NCBI GenBank assembly: GCA_013368445.1
Contig: JAACJO010000019.1
Coordinates: 186,001-250,000 of the forward strand
DNA length: 64,000 nt
Direction of reading: 5' to 3'
Source of the DNA: Leucocoprinus leucothites
Taxonomy: Eukaryota > Basidiomycota > Agaricomycetes > Agaricales > Agaricaceae
In this document: positions 1 through 12,450 of the stretch, one piece after another
Layout of the letters: each line of letters starts with the position of its first letter
Numbering within the stretch: the stretch's first letter is position 1
Program-made: the position numbers and the translations under genes
The notes under the pieces: generated by a model
Told to the model about the DNA's origin: nothing
The model's database searches: none
The model's input: only the letters and a program-made list of their open reading frames with translations

Positions 1-70
1 TTATTACTGGAGCTAGCCAATACAAAATTCTGGGCTTTTCTCCGCAGCTGCCGTATATTCCTCTCTCCCA

Positions 71-1684
71 ATGACTACAGATTCACTACCTCGACCATCA
101 GAGATTGGATGGCACGATATACCAACAGAAATCATCGAGCAGATCCTGTGTCATGCGGACGGACCATCTCTCCTCGCGTTCCTCAAAGTCAGTCATTCAC
201 TTCATCATCTAGCCCTGAAGCAATTGCTCGGGCCTCGGGTGATGCGAGAGCTATCCACCAAGTCGCAGGTTATCCTTCACGACGGCCAAATGACCCAATG
301 TACTCGGGCTCTCTGTATTGCCCTCTCCCTGCCCATTCGACTCTCCCGCATCGCGTATTTTCTAACACATCATAACATGAATGCTCTGCTCGACGACCTC
401 CAGACACTACTTTCCCTTATCACCAGGGTCCATCTCCTCTCAACCTTTCAGCTTCGAATATCGCTTTGCGATCTCAACGAGTTAGATGCAGTGGGAGAGA
501 GGAATCTACTGACGCTGAGTGATGGTCAGCTTCTGAAGAAGCGGCTAACTCGGCTCATAGATCTTGCTCTTGCAAAGGGATGCCAATCAATGACCATCGA
601 AGGAGATGCGCTTCTTCCCTATCCTCTCAACATAAAACCTCGTGCGCTCTCGCGGCTCGAACGGTTTGCCGAGAGGACGTTGTCTCCCATGTTTCAGTCG
701 GTGTCCCGGAAAAAACCCCTTCCCACTCGACTGCAGTCATTGACTATTTCTGATGGCAAGCTCCTTACTGTTCCCCTGGCCGACTACACAAAAGAATTGA
801 TGGGAAGGTCTTCGGCAACGCTTCATAGCTTAGAGGTCAAGTTTATCTGGCCGCGAGCTTCAAGGACGCACGAGGAATGGTCCCTCTTTTTTGGAGATGC
901 CGTTCACCTGCCCGCTCTCCAAACGCTGATTCTCGCCGGAGAGGATCTCGTTCTCGGTCCACACACATTTGAATCTTTCTTATCGAGGCATGGTACAATC
1001 AAGAAACTCAAGCTCGACCTTTCCTTCAAGTACATGAGTGCTACCGACCATATTCCCCGTTTCACCGGTTCTGCGATTTTACCCCAGCTGCGGTCGCTTT
1101 CTGCACGTCCACAGCTTGTCTCGTGGTTGCTTCAGCGCCCTGAAAGCTTGCTTCGTAATGAGAGGTGGTACCAATCTCTGGAATCCGTCTGTATCCTTAG
1201 CCCACCTCGAGATCGATACCCCATTGATGCTTCAGTGGTCGACCGAGCTATCCTTTCACTAAATTTTCTCGGTCAGCGTTCCGTTGTTGATGTTGGATCA
1301 AATTGCACCATCATGGTAAAGAGGACTCGCCTGGCACTGTGCATGAATTTTGAGGATGAATTTTGGGTTGGGTGGGTGCGAGGGCATGCCAATGCAGCTC
1401 GGGGAAATAGGTCGGGTGGAAGTAGCCTGGTGAAGGCTGGAATCACGGAGCTGACGATTGAAGTATTATCTCCTGTGGATTCGACGGTCATATTCAGTGA
1501 AGCACAAAGTGTTGGACGGTGGCTTGGAACACTACCTTTGCTACGAGAGTTGGAGATATCTGGAGAACCCTTTCCCCTTAATCCTTCCTTAACTCAGCGT
1601 TTATGCCAAGAAATCACTAGCTGTTGCCCTCGATTACAGCGAGTCGAACACGTGAACAGGAAACTCCCAGAGGATCTACCTTAG
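71..1684 (+). CDS. F-box domain protein, intronless
   Basis: A single uninterrupted 537-residue reading frame starts at an ATG that follows a CT-rich leader. Residues about 14-50 read as an F-box, with GWHDIPTEIIEQIL followed by a Leu-rich helical stretch. The remainder is Leu-rich and weakly repetitive, like the degenerate leucine-rich regions of basidiomycete F-box proteins. F-box proteins act as substrate receptors of SCF ubiquitin ligases, binding Skp1 through the N-terminal box; the target cannot be read from the sequence. It is clearly related to the F-box gene at 30699: same length, same P-(T/V)-E-I-I-E core, and a shared (A/H)KGC motif followed by a PYP motif. Being intronless is unusual next to its intron-rich neighbours. 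The F-box call is good; the substrate is unknown. Confidence 0.8.
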   Translation: MTTDSLPRPSEIGWHDIPTEIIEQILCHADGPSLLAFLKVSHSLHHLALKQLLGPRVMRELSTKSQVILHDGQMTQCTRALCIALSLPIRLSRIAYFLTHHNMNALLDDLQTLLSLITRVHLLSTFQLRISLCDLNELDAVGERNLLTLSDGQLLKKRLTRLIDLALAKGCQSMTIEGDALLPYPLNIKPRALSRLERFAERTLSPMFQSVSRKKPLPTRLQSLTISDGKLLTVPLADYTKELMGRSSATLHSLEVKFIWPRASRTHEEWSLFFGDAVHLPALQTLILAGEDLVLGPHTFESFLSRHGTIKKLKLDLSFKYMSATDHIPRFTGSAILPQLRSLSARPQLVSWLLQRPESLLRNERWYQSLESVCILSPPRDRYPIDASVVDRAILSLNFLGQRSVVDVGSNCTIMVKRTRLALCMNFEDEFWVGWVRGHANAARGNRSGGSSLVKAGITELTIEVLSPVDSTVIFSEAQSVGRWLGTLPLLRELEISGEPFPLNPSLTQRLCQEITSCCPRLQRVEHVNRKLPEDLP

Positions 1685-2711
1685 GGCCTTATATTGTTTG
1701 TTGACATTTTCTTCTGCTTACATGCGTCCTTAGCGAAAGAAAGGGAGGGGTTTGCGGTACGGATTTTCCCTACGAAAGGCCCGGTGATTTAAATGATATG
1801 TACAAGGTTCTATAGAACTACCTCGTGTTATTCATGGTGACGTTTTGTCGACCTTGTGGGATAGGCCTAGATTCCTCCGCCTGGCTCGGATCCTTCATCC
1901 TCTGGACGTGTGAATAGGCAATGTGGAAAGATTCTGAGGTTGTGTCAATTCAGGTGCCTTACACCACTGAATCAATCATTGTTCAGAAATGACATCCTTG
2001 CCAGACTTTTGTGCAGCTTCATGCTTCGATCACGACAGTGAAGGAAGCAAAGACCATATTAAGCTAAGACCATATTCGTGAGTCACTGATATTATATCGC
2101 ATAAGCCGTCATCAAAACAGAGACTTGATGAATTCCCACGCTCCGAATCCATCACAATGCGGCCGCCCATTGCATACTTCCAACAAATAGAACAATCATA
2201 TCGTGTCTTTCCACAGGCACAGAAAGTTATGAAATGATCCAATCCTTCCTTGAGGCTCTCTCCCGGACTCGCTTTTGTTGTTCTCACAGCGTCTGTGGTG
2301 CGCGAAGACGATGGATCATGGATACCCAAGTAGTGTGATCTCGTCGAACCCGAATAGCTCGGCAGCTGAACTAGTGGCCTCAGAGCTCCGGTTCTATCTA
2401 AAATAACTTTCCGTCTCCTATCGCTCTACTTGGCACCCCAGCTATTCCGAGCACAAACCAACAAACAATGTGCATATGACTCCGTAAGGCATAGCAACCT
2501 TCTGACACGACAAAGATAGCATCAAGGCGTTGGCGAGTGCTCCGAAATTCCCTTCCCGAAGGATCTATGATCTGCCTTGCTACCATATTCTGTTCGGTTT
2601 CGACGTGATTGGGAATTTCATAGCGCCGACTAGTGAGTATATTATGAGGGGAAGTGGTTCTGGATCTCCCTTCGTGCCCCCTCGCTCGCTAACGTCCATT
2701 CATACCGGCTC
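1685..2711. other. intergenic, no supported gene
   Basis: About 1 kb lies between the F-box gene and the FAD oxidoreductase. Only short open frames without family motifs or convincing start codons are seen. The last few hundred bases presumably hold the promoter of the FAD gene. Confidence 0.5.
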
Positions 2712-5215
2712 ATGGTCCTCATGATCTCGCGACTTGCCGGCGCACTCATTCTAGGGCATGTTGCCCACGCATTAACCAGGGTGCAGGCTCAACTCATCCC
2801 AAACCAGAGTGCATTCGGGGAGAACTGGGACGGCCTGGCTCGCGACCTTGGCGATCGCCTCTTCAAGGGAGTTCCTTTCGCCCAGCCCTGTTTCCTCGAT
2901 TCTTGGAATTCATCAGCATGTCTAAGCATCCAAAACAATTATACGGACGAAGGTAGCTAAACAGGGCACCGTTTCTTGACCTAAACTGAAGCTGACATCC
3001 AAACTCTAGTAACGCGAGCCAACTCCCCTTCTGCATATATTCAGACACAGTGGGAGACATGCCAAGCGTCTGGGCAGCAGTGCCTTCTGGACTATCTTTC
3101 CCCCCATGACGTTGAACCCACCTTACCTCCTCAGAAGTGTGGGCGTGGAAGCGTACCAAGCTACTTTGTGAGTCTCCGTTCTGTATGCAGCAGCCCCAGG
3201 GAACTCATTGTCGAAATCGAGGTTGATGTCAGGCACGCCGATGATGTCAGCGCAGTCCTTAAATTCGCGAAAGAAACCAAGATGCCGCTTGTCATCAAGA
3301 ACACAGGAGTGGGTGGGGACCCATTGACTTCTCCGGTAGTTATGCTTATTCAGCACTTCGATAGCACGACTACAAGGGAAGAAGTAGCGCTCCGGGCTCA
3401 ATAGCGATCTGGGTAAGTTTTGAAAATGCCTGACGAGAGAACCCATGCGAATATATTGACCTTTCTTAGACGCACAACCTCAAAAATGTAGATCAGTCTC
3501 ATCCCACCATTTCTGAAAGACCTAATTATTACAGATGACGTATTCTCCTAAATTTATCCCAACCGGTTGTGCCTCAGAGCCTCGCCAAGCAGCTACCATT
3601 GGAGTACGTCGTAGCTGTCCGGTTGACTAAGATTGTTCTCTGAAATAGGGCAACATAGGCAGGTGTACAGTGGGGAGAAGCATACGCGTTTGCAGAGGCG
3701 CATAATGTTACGCTTGTAGGAGGTAAGTCCGAATACCGATGGCTATGAATCAGTTGATGCATTCCATTTGCTCCTCTCAGGCAGTGACGTGGCTGTGGGT
3801 GCATCCGGAGGTTGGCTTCAAGGTGGAGGTCATGGCGCGCTTTCTCCGAGTATGGGTCTCGGGGTTGATCGTGTGGTAAGCGCGGTCCCGCTTCTCGCGC
3901 TGACATGTTAAGGAAACTTATTGCGAGTAGCTTGAATACAAGATAGTCACTCCGGACGGGAAGCTGCGAATTGCTAATGAATGCCAAAATAAAGATTTAT
4001 TCTGGGCCCTTCGCGGAGGTGCGTTAACTCCAATACTATGAGGCGAATACTTGACTCAAGTCTCCTTCAGGTGGAGGCGGAACTTTTGGCGTAGTGCTAG
4101 AGAGCACCACCTTAGCCTCGCCACGGGTTACACTTCAGACACTTATCCTGACCTTCTCAGCCACGACAAATACCACCCGTGAGATGTGGACTATAATGGC
4201 TGAAAATGGTCTGAAATGGGCTAAGGAAGGGTGGGGAGGGTTTTCTCAGAAAAATGTCGCTATCCTCCTGAATCCGAACTTGTCACCGGACGAGGCTAAG
4301 GCATCTATGGCACCTCTACTTGAATTCGGGGGGCGACTACAAGCTGCAAATGCGACATCAACGAACCTGATCTTCACCGAATTTCCCTCATGGTTTGCAT
4401 TCTCTGAAGCATTCACCAGTCAATTCATAGCTGTGAGTTTTACAGTTTTGCCATTATAATATTTGAGCGCTCAAAGAAATGCCTAAAATCATTCATTCTC
4501 TAGATTACTGGGTCAAGTCTAGCTCTAGCATCTCGTCTAATTCCAAAGACTCTTTTTGAAACTCGAGACAAGCAAGATTCGCTGGTTTCGGGCCTTTTGG
4601 CTGCAGACGCTGCAACACCGGGATTGATCATTCTCGTTGCAGGTCCCGCATTCTTCCCGCACATACCTGATTCTACAAGTGTCACGGAGGCTTGGAGGTC
4701 GAGTTTGTACCATGTCACTGTAGTTTCCGCGTGGAATTGGAATGCAACTCTTGCCGAGAAGAGGGGACATTATAAAGCTGCGAGCGAGTCGATGGATAAT
4801 TTAAGGAGAATTACGCCTGATGCTGCATATCAGGTTCGTGAATTTGGATACAGTTTTTGCATTGGAGTTAACATGGCCGACAGAATGAAGCTGACGTATA
4901 CGAGCCAAACCATGAAGGTATTTATTCCTGATCACTATTCTGGTGATCTACCGCTGAATTCAACTCCCTCTAAGTGAGCTTCTGGGGTGATAACTACCCA
5001 AGATTGTTACAAATCAAGAAGAAATAGTCTGTTCTTCAACTTCAATTATAGCTTACCTTACTGACACCTTACTGCAGTGACCCTGATCATCTATTCGATT
5101 GCTGGCATTGTAGTAAGCAATCTACCGTTCCAATATTTTCTCTGGAGACTGACTAGAGTTTATTCTTCCAGTTGGATGGAAGCGAGAAAGCTCTCGCTAC
5201 TCGTGTTATGTGTAA
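2712..5215 (+). CDS. secreted FAD-linked oxidoreductase (berberine-bridge/VAO type)
   Basis: Fourteen exons give a continuous 592-residue protein: 2712-2952, 3010-3308, 3365-3412, 3470-3487, 3535-3603, 3659-3722, 3781-3875, 3931-4018, 4071-4432, 4504-4833, 4884-4917, 4975-5026, 5078-5112, 5172-5215. The N-terminus is a hydrophobic signal peptide, so the enzyme is probably secreted. An FAD-binding PCMH domain follows, with [13 protein letters not shown] (the His is the usual site of covalent FAD attachment), [23 protein letters not shown] and [14 protein letters not shown]. The C-terminal BBE domain appears only after splicing: [16 protein letters not shown], then [17 protein letters not shown]. 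Family members oxidise sugars, alkaloids or secondary metabolites using O2; the substrate here is unknown. All key motifs are present and no frame break was found. Some of its exons (18, 34, 35 and 44 nt) would be missed by simple gene finders. Confidence 0.9.
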
Positions 5216-7253
5216 TTTTATGAGTAAGCTTCGAGCCCACCCGATGACTTTTGCGATAGACGATTACAGGACTCGTACTATTGTACTGCTATCTGAGTTC
5301 ATTAATAACGATATCGCCCCACTCCTAGTTGCCTCTGAACGATTTACTATGAGTGATAAACGTGATATATTCTACGTCTTGTAGAATGTCATCATGCTGT
5401 AATGTTAGTGGCAATAGAAACGGGGACCACAAAGGTTATAAGTACAATCCAATGGAAGTATATTTTCCGAGCAACTCGTGAGATTAGGAGGTGATGGTGA
5501 AGCCGCTCGCAGATGATATCACGTTGGGCTTTGGAGAAGGCTTCAAAGTTGACGGTTTTTCAGCTGACCCGGGGAAAATTCTGTTGGCTTTGAAACGACC
5601 AGTCGAGCCAAAATCTCACATACACTCAGCCAGTGTGTTTACGCTCGGGTCAGACTGGCATCAATTACGGAGTTAGTTTGAGACTTGGCGCATCAATGCC
5701 ACTTCCTTAAGCTCTCCTGCTCCGAACTTCCAACATGGCTTTTGTTGCCCGGCACATGCCGCCCAGGCTGATATTGACATAACACTGGTATATCCGTGAT
5801 GGTTTACTCTACAGAGTCTCTTTTGTACCTCGCTGGAAGGACACTTGTCGGCAGTACCCATTCAAAATGTCACGATCCAGGTGGTGTCCCATGTTGACTA
5901 AGATCAAGTATCTGTTAAATATCATTGTTTTAGGTCTGGCAGAGTCGGGGACTTGGTGCACCCTTGCGCCGCCAACGATGGTATAACATTGGTATAGCCG
6001 TGACGGCGGCTTGGCGCGCGCATCTGGTATCATGCCGAGTGATTTATGTCTGTTTTTTTTTGAACAGTGTAGATGCTTGGCAGAAATTACTTCTCGTGAG
6101 CCGCTGTTCCTTATGAGACGGCGAACAAGAAACTTGGATCTATCATTTCTACCCTCGACTGGCTTGGCTGTCCCAACAGCAATAGCTAGGCTGATCACTC
6201 TCTTCAACACATGTAGCTCCTTGTTCTGAGAAGCGTCGAGTTTTGGACCTAGTGTCTGAGAGGAAATTCCCTGTTAGGTCGCTGTTGAGGGTAAAAGGCA
6301 ACAGTACGAAGCCACGGCTCTGCATCTCGAACAACTGATGTTTCAAAAATAGTAAGCTTTGGCAAGTAGCAGTTCATCAGAACACTTGTTCTCACTTTTA
6401 TGCATGAGAGTACATGGACTGATTTGAAGTATGGATCAAAGACAGGCCAAACACCTGTCACGATGCGGGGAACTATGGTTGACTTGTCGCGGCGGAGTTT
6501 TCCTCACTTGCGCCGGCCTCCTCACGTGACTTGAAGCTATTCAGAGCTATTGCAAATGAAACGAAAGGAGTCACTGCTCATGCAGTAGGCCAATACAGCT
6601 GTTGAGCTGTTGTAAGTACACTGGTCAGACGTATATCTCTGCCCATGGCATTGATGAAGAACACACCCTCTTTCTCAAACCGCCCTCGTTCCTCGTCCTA
6701 TTTTGAGCTTGACACGATGGAACACTCACAGATTTCTGTCTCATCCGCGTGCATTCAATAGCCAGATGCTGCGTTAGACTGATGGCATCATGTAAATCGA
6801 TGTCGATGGACAGATTATGATGTGAGGAGGAGGGAATGATCCAAATCAAGTAAACTCTGAAACAGCCTTCAACGCGCGGGACGGGAACCAGCCTGGGAGT
6901 TCTGAAATTATATGTCCTCCGCAGTCTTGAAGAGTCAATGGCCAGTTGTTAAGTGTTATTTCGCTATTGATTCATCAGTGCACAAGCCAAATTTACCAGA
7001 AGCAAATGTATTCAGGTTTTGTAGTTGTTTGGCAAAAAGGTTACCCCCGTTCTTGGCTGTAACACTCGGCAGTAGTTACGATGTATCATCCGTCTTGAGT
7101 TCTTCCGGATTCAATCCATCATCTACATCACGTCGTCGGAATGTTGTGCCCTTTCTTCTTTACTTCTATCTCTCTCTTTTCTCTCTCTTCTTCCTTTCCT
7201 TAGTCTTCGTTCTTTTCCTTTTCGTTTGCGCCGGACGCTCTTTTCGAACATAG
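5216..7253. other. 2 kb intergenic, no supported gene
   Basis: No open frame here has a recognisable domain, and several of the longer ones lack an ATG. A 23-nt sequence occurs twice in diverged form (5780-5802 and 5984-6006, 20 of 23 identical), each copy downstream of a similar GACTTGG(C/T)GCA stretch (5682 and 5950). This suggests an old local duplication with an internal deletion. The final 100 bp are the pyrimidine-rich leader of the protease gene. Confidence 0.4.
7148..7235 (+). promoter_or_regulatory. pyrimidine-rich leader of the aspartic protease gene
   Basis: A nearly pure C/T tract of about 90 nt ends some 20 nt before the ATG at 7254. Such CT-rich blocks are common around transcription starts of highly expressed filamentous fungal genes. 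The exact start site cannot be read. Confidence 0.5.
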
Positions 7254-9548
7254 ATGTTGTTCCTGCTCATTCAGGTCATCGTCTTGGTTGCCAGTTTCTT
7301 GGCACCCCCCGTCTCTGCTCTTCCAACGAACTCCGGCGCAGAATCAACGAACCCGCACGACGAAGGGAAGAAGCTTATGACTAATCCCCGTGGTTATGAT
7401 CTTCCAATTAAGAGGACACTCATTAAGCGTTCGAGCATGCAAAGGAGGGGAACACTCAGCGGAGCAACTGGCCTGGGAGACAATGCAGACTTGTGAGTAT
7501 CACAATTGTTCATAGCTGTTGGATACACACCTTCGTACCCCCCTCCCCCCAACAGACTATATACCGTACCAATAGAACTTGGTGACATCGTCACTGCGGT
7601 CAACCTCGGTACGTCTGCTTTCTCCATATAATTGTCTCAGTATAACCCATCGATTCTCCAGATACCGGATCTAGTGACCTGTGGGCAGTGTCGGATGCAT
7701 GCCAGACGGGTACTTGCAAAGATTCCAAGGTGACAAGGTACCCAGCGGCGGAAGAACACTCTACTGGGGTCGATGTTGCTATGTATTATGGCGATTCTAC
7801 AAGTGGGACGTTTGCGAAAGGCACTATCGGCCTCGACACTGCGACAGTTGCCGGAATTGCTATGACTGACCAGGCGTTTGGTGTTATCAATAGCACTGAT
7901 AACATTGTGGTACAATACGACACGGCGGGGATATTTGGCTTAGGGTTTCCTGCCGGAAGGTGAGGCTCACTCTTCTTCTCATACCCTGACCTAAACCTTC
8001 TATCATCATGCAATAGTAAAATCCAGGAATCAGTTGTCACTGCAAAGGTAACCTTAACCGCTACGGAGCATATCCAAGTGCTCACACATTCCAGGATGGC
8101 CCTATCGAGGCAACCGACGACTTTCTCCTCGCTACATATACGCATGGTCCCCTATTATCACGTATCACGATGACCGGTGCCCTTGAGCTTCCTATGTTCA
8201 CAGTATGTACACAAGGATCTTTAATTCTTCATATTAGTCTGATGTAACTTCCCAGATCACTCTAAACCGAAACACTATCGACATCAGCGGCCATGGACAG
8301 CTGACACTCGGGAAGCTTCCAGACGGAGTTGACAATTCCTCCCTTACCTGGGTTCCTGTTCGCCTCTATAAACCTGACGAAGGTGGACTTGTTCCACCGG
8401 CGTTTGCTCCCAATGAGGTGTATCCCTTGTATGTTCTGCTCTGTTATATTCATGTACCAAATGCTAATATGTCTGTTCAGCCGGTGGGAAATAGACGTAG
8501 AAGGTGTATTTATGGATGGTCAGCGCCTCCCGGGCTCTACGATTCCAACACTCAATGGTGTCGACTCAACTCAGACATCAGCACTGATTGACACGGTCAG
8601 TAGTTCATCCACTGTGCTTGGAGCACCAGCTCATGGGACGTTATATACACAGGGTAACTCAATCATCCGCGGTCCCGAAGATGTTGTGAATAATATCCTG
8701 AAGATGGTTTCCCCATCCTATGACCCAAACAACCCGAACTCCATGCCAATGTTCCCTTGCAGAAATGCTCACACACTTGCCTTCCAAATCGGTGGAAAAG
8801 TAATTCTAAATTTTAACGTCATCCGAATCACAGGGAATAATTTTTTCTTGTATAACAGATGTTCCCTGTTGACCCACGCGACTTCATCGGCCAATTCGAA
8901 CCCAACGATGCGACGACCTGCGTAGCGGACAACCTAGTATCAACCGATCCCCCTCGTTTTGGCGCTCTTTTCCGCTGGAGTCTTGGTGACCCATTTTTCC
9001 GATCGTGAGTTTACCTAGCTGTTGCTACCACTTTCGCCAACATAGAACGCTAACCTCGTATCTACGTAGAAACCTCGTGGCATTCCACTACGGTAACCTC
9101 ACACACCCCTCTGTCGACCCTCCCCGAATCGGCCTCATGTCCCTCGTACCACCAAACGCCAACGAGGTCTACGCCTCAGCAGTCAACGACGCATTCAATA
9201 ACGGGGGTAATTTCGAACGTAAGTATCATCCCTATTTCAAATAAACATCAACTTTCTCAGATCCCCTATTGACTTGTTTATTGCTTTGTCTTAGAAACCA
9301 TAAACTCTGCACCAACAGCCAGTGCTGCGGAAGCACCTCAAGTCACTGTATCTATCAATAGTGTTGTTACCCACCTCAGCGCTGCGTCAACGCTGTCTTT
9401 GTCTGGTACTGGTCTTGCGGCTCCTACTGGTGATGCGCGTAGTTCTAGTTCTGCTTTGTCGAATGCTCGGACTCCTTGGAGAGAGTGTGGGCTGTTGTGT
9501 TTAGTTGTTTGTTTCTCGTCTGTGATGCTTTCAGCGACTTTGCTATGA
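7254..9548 (+). CDS. pepsin-like aspartic protease (A1 family), probably GPI-anchored
   Basis: Ten exons fit: 7254-7492, 7556-7608, 7662-7959, 8017-8047, 8095-8202, 8256-8428, 8481-8799, 8859-9004, 9070-9218, 9295-9548. The start gives a strong signal peptide ending near SALP, followed by a basic pro-region with KR-type sites. The first catalytic motif, DTGSSDLW, is assembled across an intron. The flap region reads MYYGDSTSGTF. The second catalytic motif reads ALIDTVSSSS: the Asp and Thr are present, but the usual Gly is Val. The tail is Ser/Thr/Ala-rich and ends in a hydrophobic helix, as expected for a GPI-anchored, yapsin-like cell-surface protease. Its gene converges with the transporter gene 140 bp downstream. 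The family call is secure; activity is open because of the altered motif. Confidence 0.87.
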
Positions 9549-9688
9549 TTCAATTTACTGGGAGATTTGGTTATTATATTTAAGGACGGTTGGGGTTTTA
9601 ATTCTGCGTTTGTGGTAGCTATGGTCCTATATCGAGGGTACATTCATTACTAGGACAATTCATTCGTTTATGACTATTCAGTTCGTCG

Positions 9689-11643
9689 TCACAGAATGTC
9701 GTTCTCGGTTGCGACGGATGACCCATATACTGAGATACCATCCCACGACGATGACGAGGACGGCACCGACAATTCCGACACCGATGAAACCGGAATGCCC
9801 TCCTGCCTGGAGTCTGGTATTAGAAATCGAACTCGTCGACAAGGGATATGATCACTCACATTTGCCCATCCTCTCCACCACGCTCCGGCTAAACCGCCAC
9901 CGTCTTCTGCTTCAGCTGCAGCTATGCACTGAGAACAATGATCTCCGATCAAACCCATGATTGTGATCAATGAAATCCTAGAGGTAATGTTGAGAATGGA
10001 TAACAAAATCCGGGAGTGGAGGACGTACGCGAAAGCAACCAAGATACTCATCAAGGTGAGCACGATGCTCAATCCTGACATTACATTCATCTTTGCCTTT
10101 GTCTCGTTGACGACTCGATCTGCTTTTGCAGGGTCGGCGGCTTGAGATTCTTGAGGAAGATGTTTCTCCTGATCTTTCTCGACATCGAGTTTCTCTGGAT
10201 CCACATTTTGAGGAGATTCTGTTGCTTGTTGTATTTCTTCTGGCGGGGTCCTAGGTTCAAAGATCCGCCATCTGAAACGGCCTTCGAGCAAACCGGCGTA
10301 GGAATATAACATGAGGATAGAATCGAGGGAATCGACCAGTGACATTCCTGCTGTGAAGAGGAGCTATTTAATAGAGCGTCGTGAGGCTGTGGTTGTCGGG
10401 ACGAGGGGAGTGGAACGTACGGGGAGAATGACAACATGAGATGAGGGTATTCTGTGTCCCTCTGAGTCTTGTTTGGCTATGGCAGAGATTGCGAGGAGGG
10501 CGATGGATGATGCGGTGTCGAATCCTGTTGCACACTGAGTGAGCGAAGGAGGGGAGTTATGGAGTGTATGGGCACAGACCGAAACCGAAGAGCACTCCGA
10601 CGGGATACATCTGATTTGGAGATTAGCTATTAGCTGTTGGGTATATAGATAGTATTCACCTTCCATGGCCGATTGACAAAGGTCACGATGGGACCGAGTA
10701 TCCTCATCATGAGCATGGATTGCTTCTCTGGCGCAACGGGCTCTTCATCCTCAGTTATTTCGCCACGCTTGATACGCTCAAGCCGTCGTTTTTCCTAGTT
10801 AAATGGATTAACAAGCTGGTCGGGGGTCTTTATACTTGATACGCACCCTCCGCCGTTGACGCAAGATGCGCCACAGGATGAAGGTGTTGGCTAGTCCTAC
10901 GATGAAGAGGAAAGATCCACTGACGGCAGCACCTGAGATATCATTGTGAGTAAACATGTAAGAACTCGGCAAGGCAAAGGAGCCTACCGACGATGCCCCC
11001 AACGTCTCCTACTGTGTTCAAGCGGTTGTACACATCTGTCGAAATGGCAATGGCGACGGTCTGCACGGTTTATTTGAGGTAATAATGGTGCTGTTGCGAT
11101 AATTAACTCACGACGGCGATGACGATAGTGCTGTGGCCCAACGAAAAGAACAATCCGCAAGTGATAGGGAGCTGGCCTATGTTGATGAGGGCTCTCGTCG
11201 CATTATCTATGGCACTATCATTGTCGATCAGCTCACTGGCTGTGACTCAAACGAGTAGATGCGTACCTGATGTGATCGGCGTCAAGTGCTGGGAGGATAT
11301 ATGGTTAGGGTGTGCCACAAGCAGATTCGTGTTCTACATACCATGCCTCAATCCGAGAGTCTACTCATTTAGTGTGAGATATGAGAAATGAGGAAGAGGG
11401 GGATGTACATACCCATGCTAAAAGGGCTAAACTCAGATTACTCCGGGTGATTTTGCCACGAAAAAGTATGGCTGCAACGGCCCAAAGAATGGCATTCGCT
11501 AAGATTCTGTAAATGTTGATGATATTAGATGGGAACAAATCAACGATTTTGGTTTTGATTTACTCGCAAAATGCCAATATTATTGACCGGCCGAAAAGTG
11601 TGAGTCGAAAATGTCGTCCATAATTGCCCGTCAGCCTCGCCAT
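9689..11643 (-). CDS. NiCoT-family nickel/cobalt transporter
   Basis: A multi-exon polytopic membrane protein. Spliced exons give TLGLRHALDADHISAIDN, which holds the NiCoT signature HALDADH in the second transmembrane segment (binds Ni2+ or Co2+). GLFFSLGHSTIV and GFGFDTASSIALL follow, then PLLFTAGMSLVDSLDSILM, all diagnostic of high-affinity nickel permeases. Three introns interrupt the signature region alone. The ATG at 11643 is chosen because an in-frame stop lies three codons upstream and the following residues lead into the first membrane helix. A charged cytosolic loop (Lys/Glu/Gln-rich, about 10080-10250) separates the two halves, and the C-terminus is Ser-rich and disordered. The protein probably imports nickel for urease or cobalt at the plasma membrane. 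No frame break was seen. Confidence 0.88.
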
Positions 11644-12450
11644 GCTTTCTCACCCTCGAGGGGAGGGAGACACCGGAACAGACAAAGGAGGAAGATGGAA
11701 GCTGGGGTAAAGATTTGAGGACTGCATGAGGTGCCAATTGACTCCTGGAAGATAAGTCAAAGTCACTAGAAATACCGGTATCTTATCTCCGGCCGGCGGC
11801 AATAATTTCCTATCTCGGCTTTGACAGAAAAGGAAGGCAGCAAGAAATTAAATTATTTGATGCAATGGTTTATCCTGACCATATCCTCTCAATGTCCTCC
11901 CCACGATGATTTCGTGATACTTTCTTCGCGCGGCAGCCGTTGATCCTCGTGCCATCAGTCTTAACAGTAAACTTCTTACAGGGATGGCGGCCGTTGTCTT
12001 TGTGGGAAGACCACGCGTCTCCAAACAAACGGCTCAAAAGCTGCCGAGGCTTAACGTCTAGCCCAGAAGACGGGGAGTACTCGCCATGGCTGAACCAGTA
12101 TAACGCTCTAAGTCTCTGCAGTTACTAAATGAATTACACGTCTTCCTCTGTTGCTCTTAGTGGTATGCCATTCGCCTTCATCTCTGCGGAACTTTAGGCT
12201 GACTAATTTGGTATACCCTCCATGACATGTCAACTGATCTTTATGTTCTCACAACAATGCTATAGAATGGGGACAGGAAGCAGTTCAAAACAAATTCAGA
12301 TGATGATTGTGTCCGGTTATCCATTATAAACGATTAACCGATTTCTGATTTCACACAGAAGCTTGGGTAGAACCGTCCCGGCCAGTAGCCCTTAGTGTTC
12401 AAAGTTATACTTTCCCCTTTCTTCCAGAGGAGTGCCAGTAGCGTTGCGGC
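11644..12450. other. divergent intergenic region
   Basis: About 800 bp separate the divergently read transporter and ligase copy 1. It must carry both promoters; no gene or clear motif was recognised. Confidence 0.5.

Noticed and set aside
4597..4977. Separate small gene inside the FAD oxidoreductase
   Set aside because: The frame is exon 10 of the FAD gene read on into an intron; proper splicing restores the [16 protein letters not shown] motif of the BBE domain.
5809..6210. 133-codon minus-strand gene
   Set aside because: It has no ATG start, no recognised motif and overlaps the diverged repeat.
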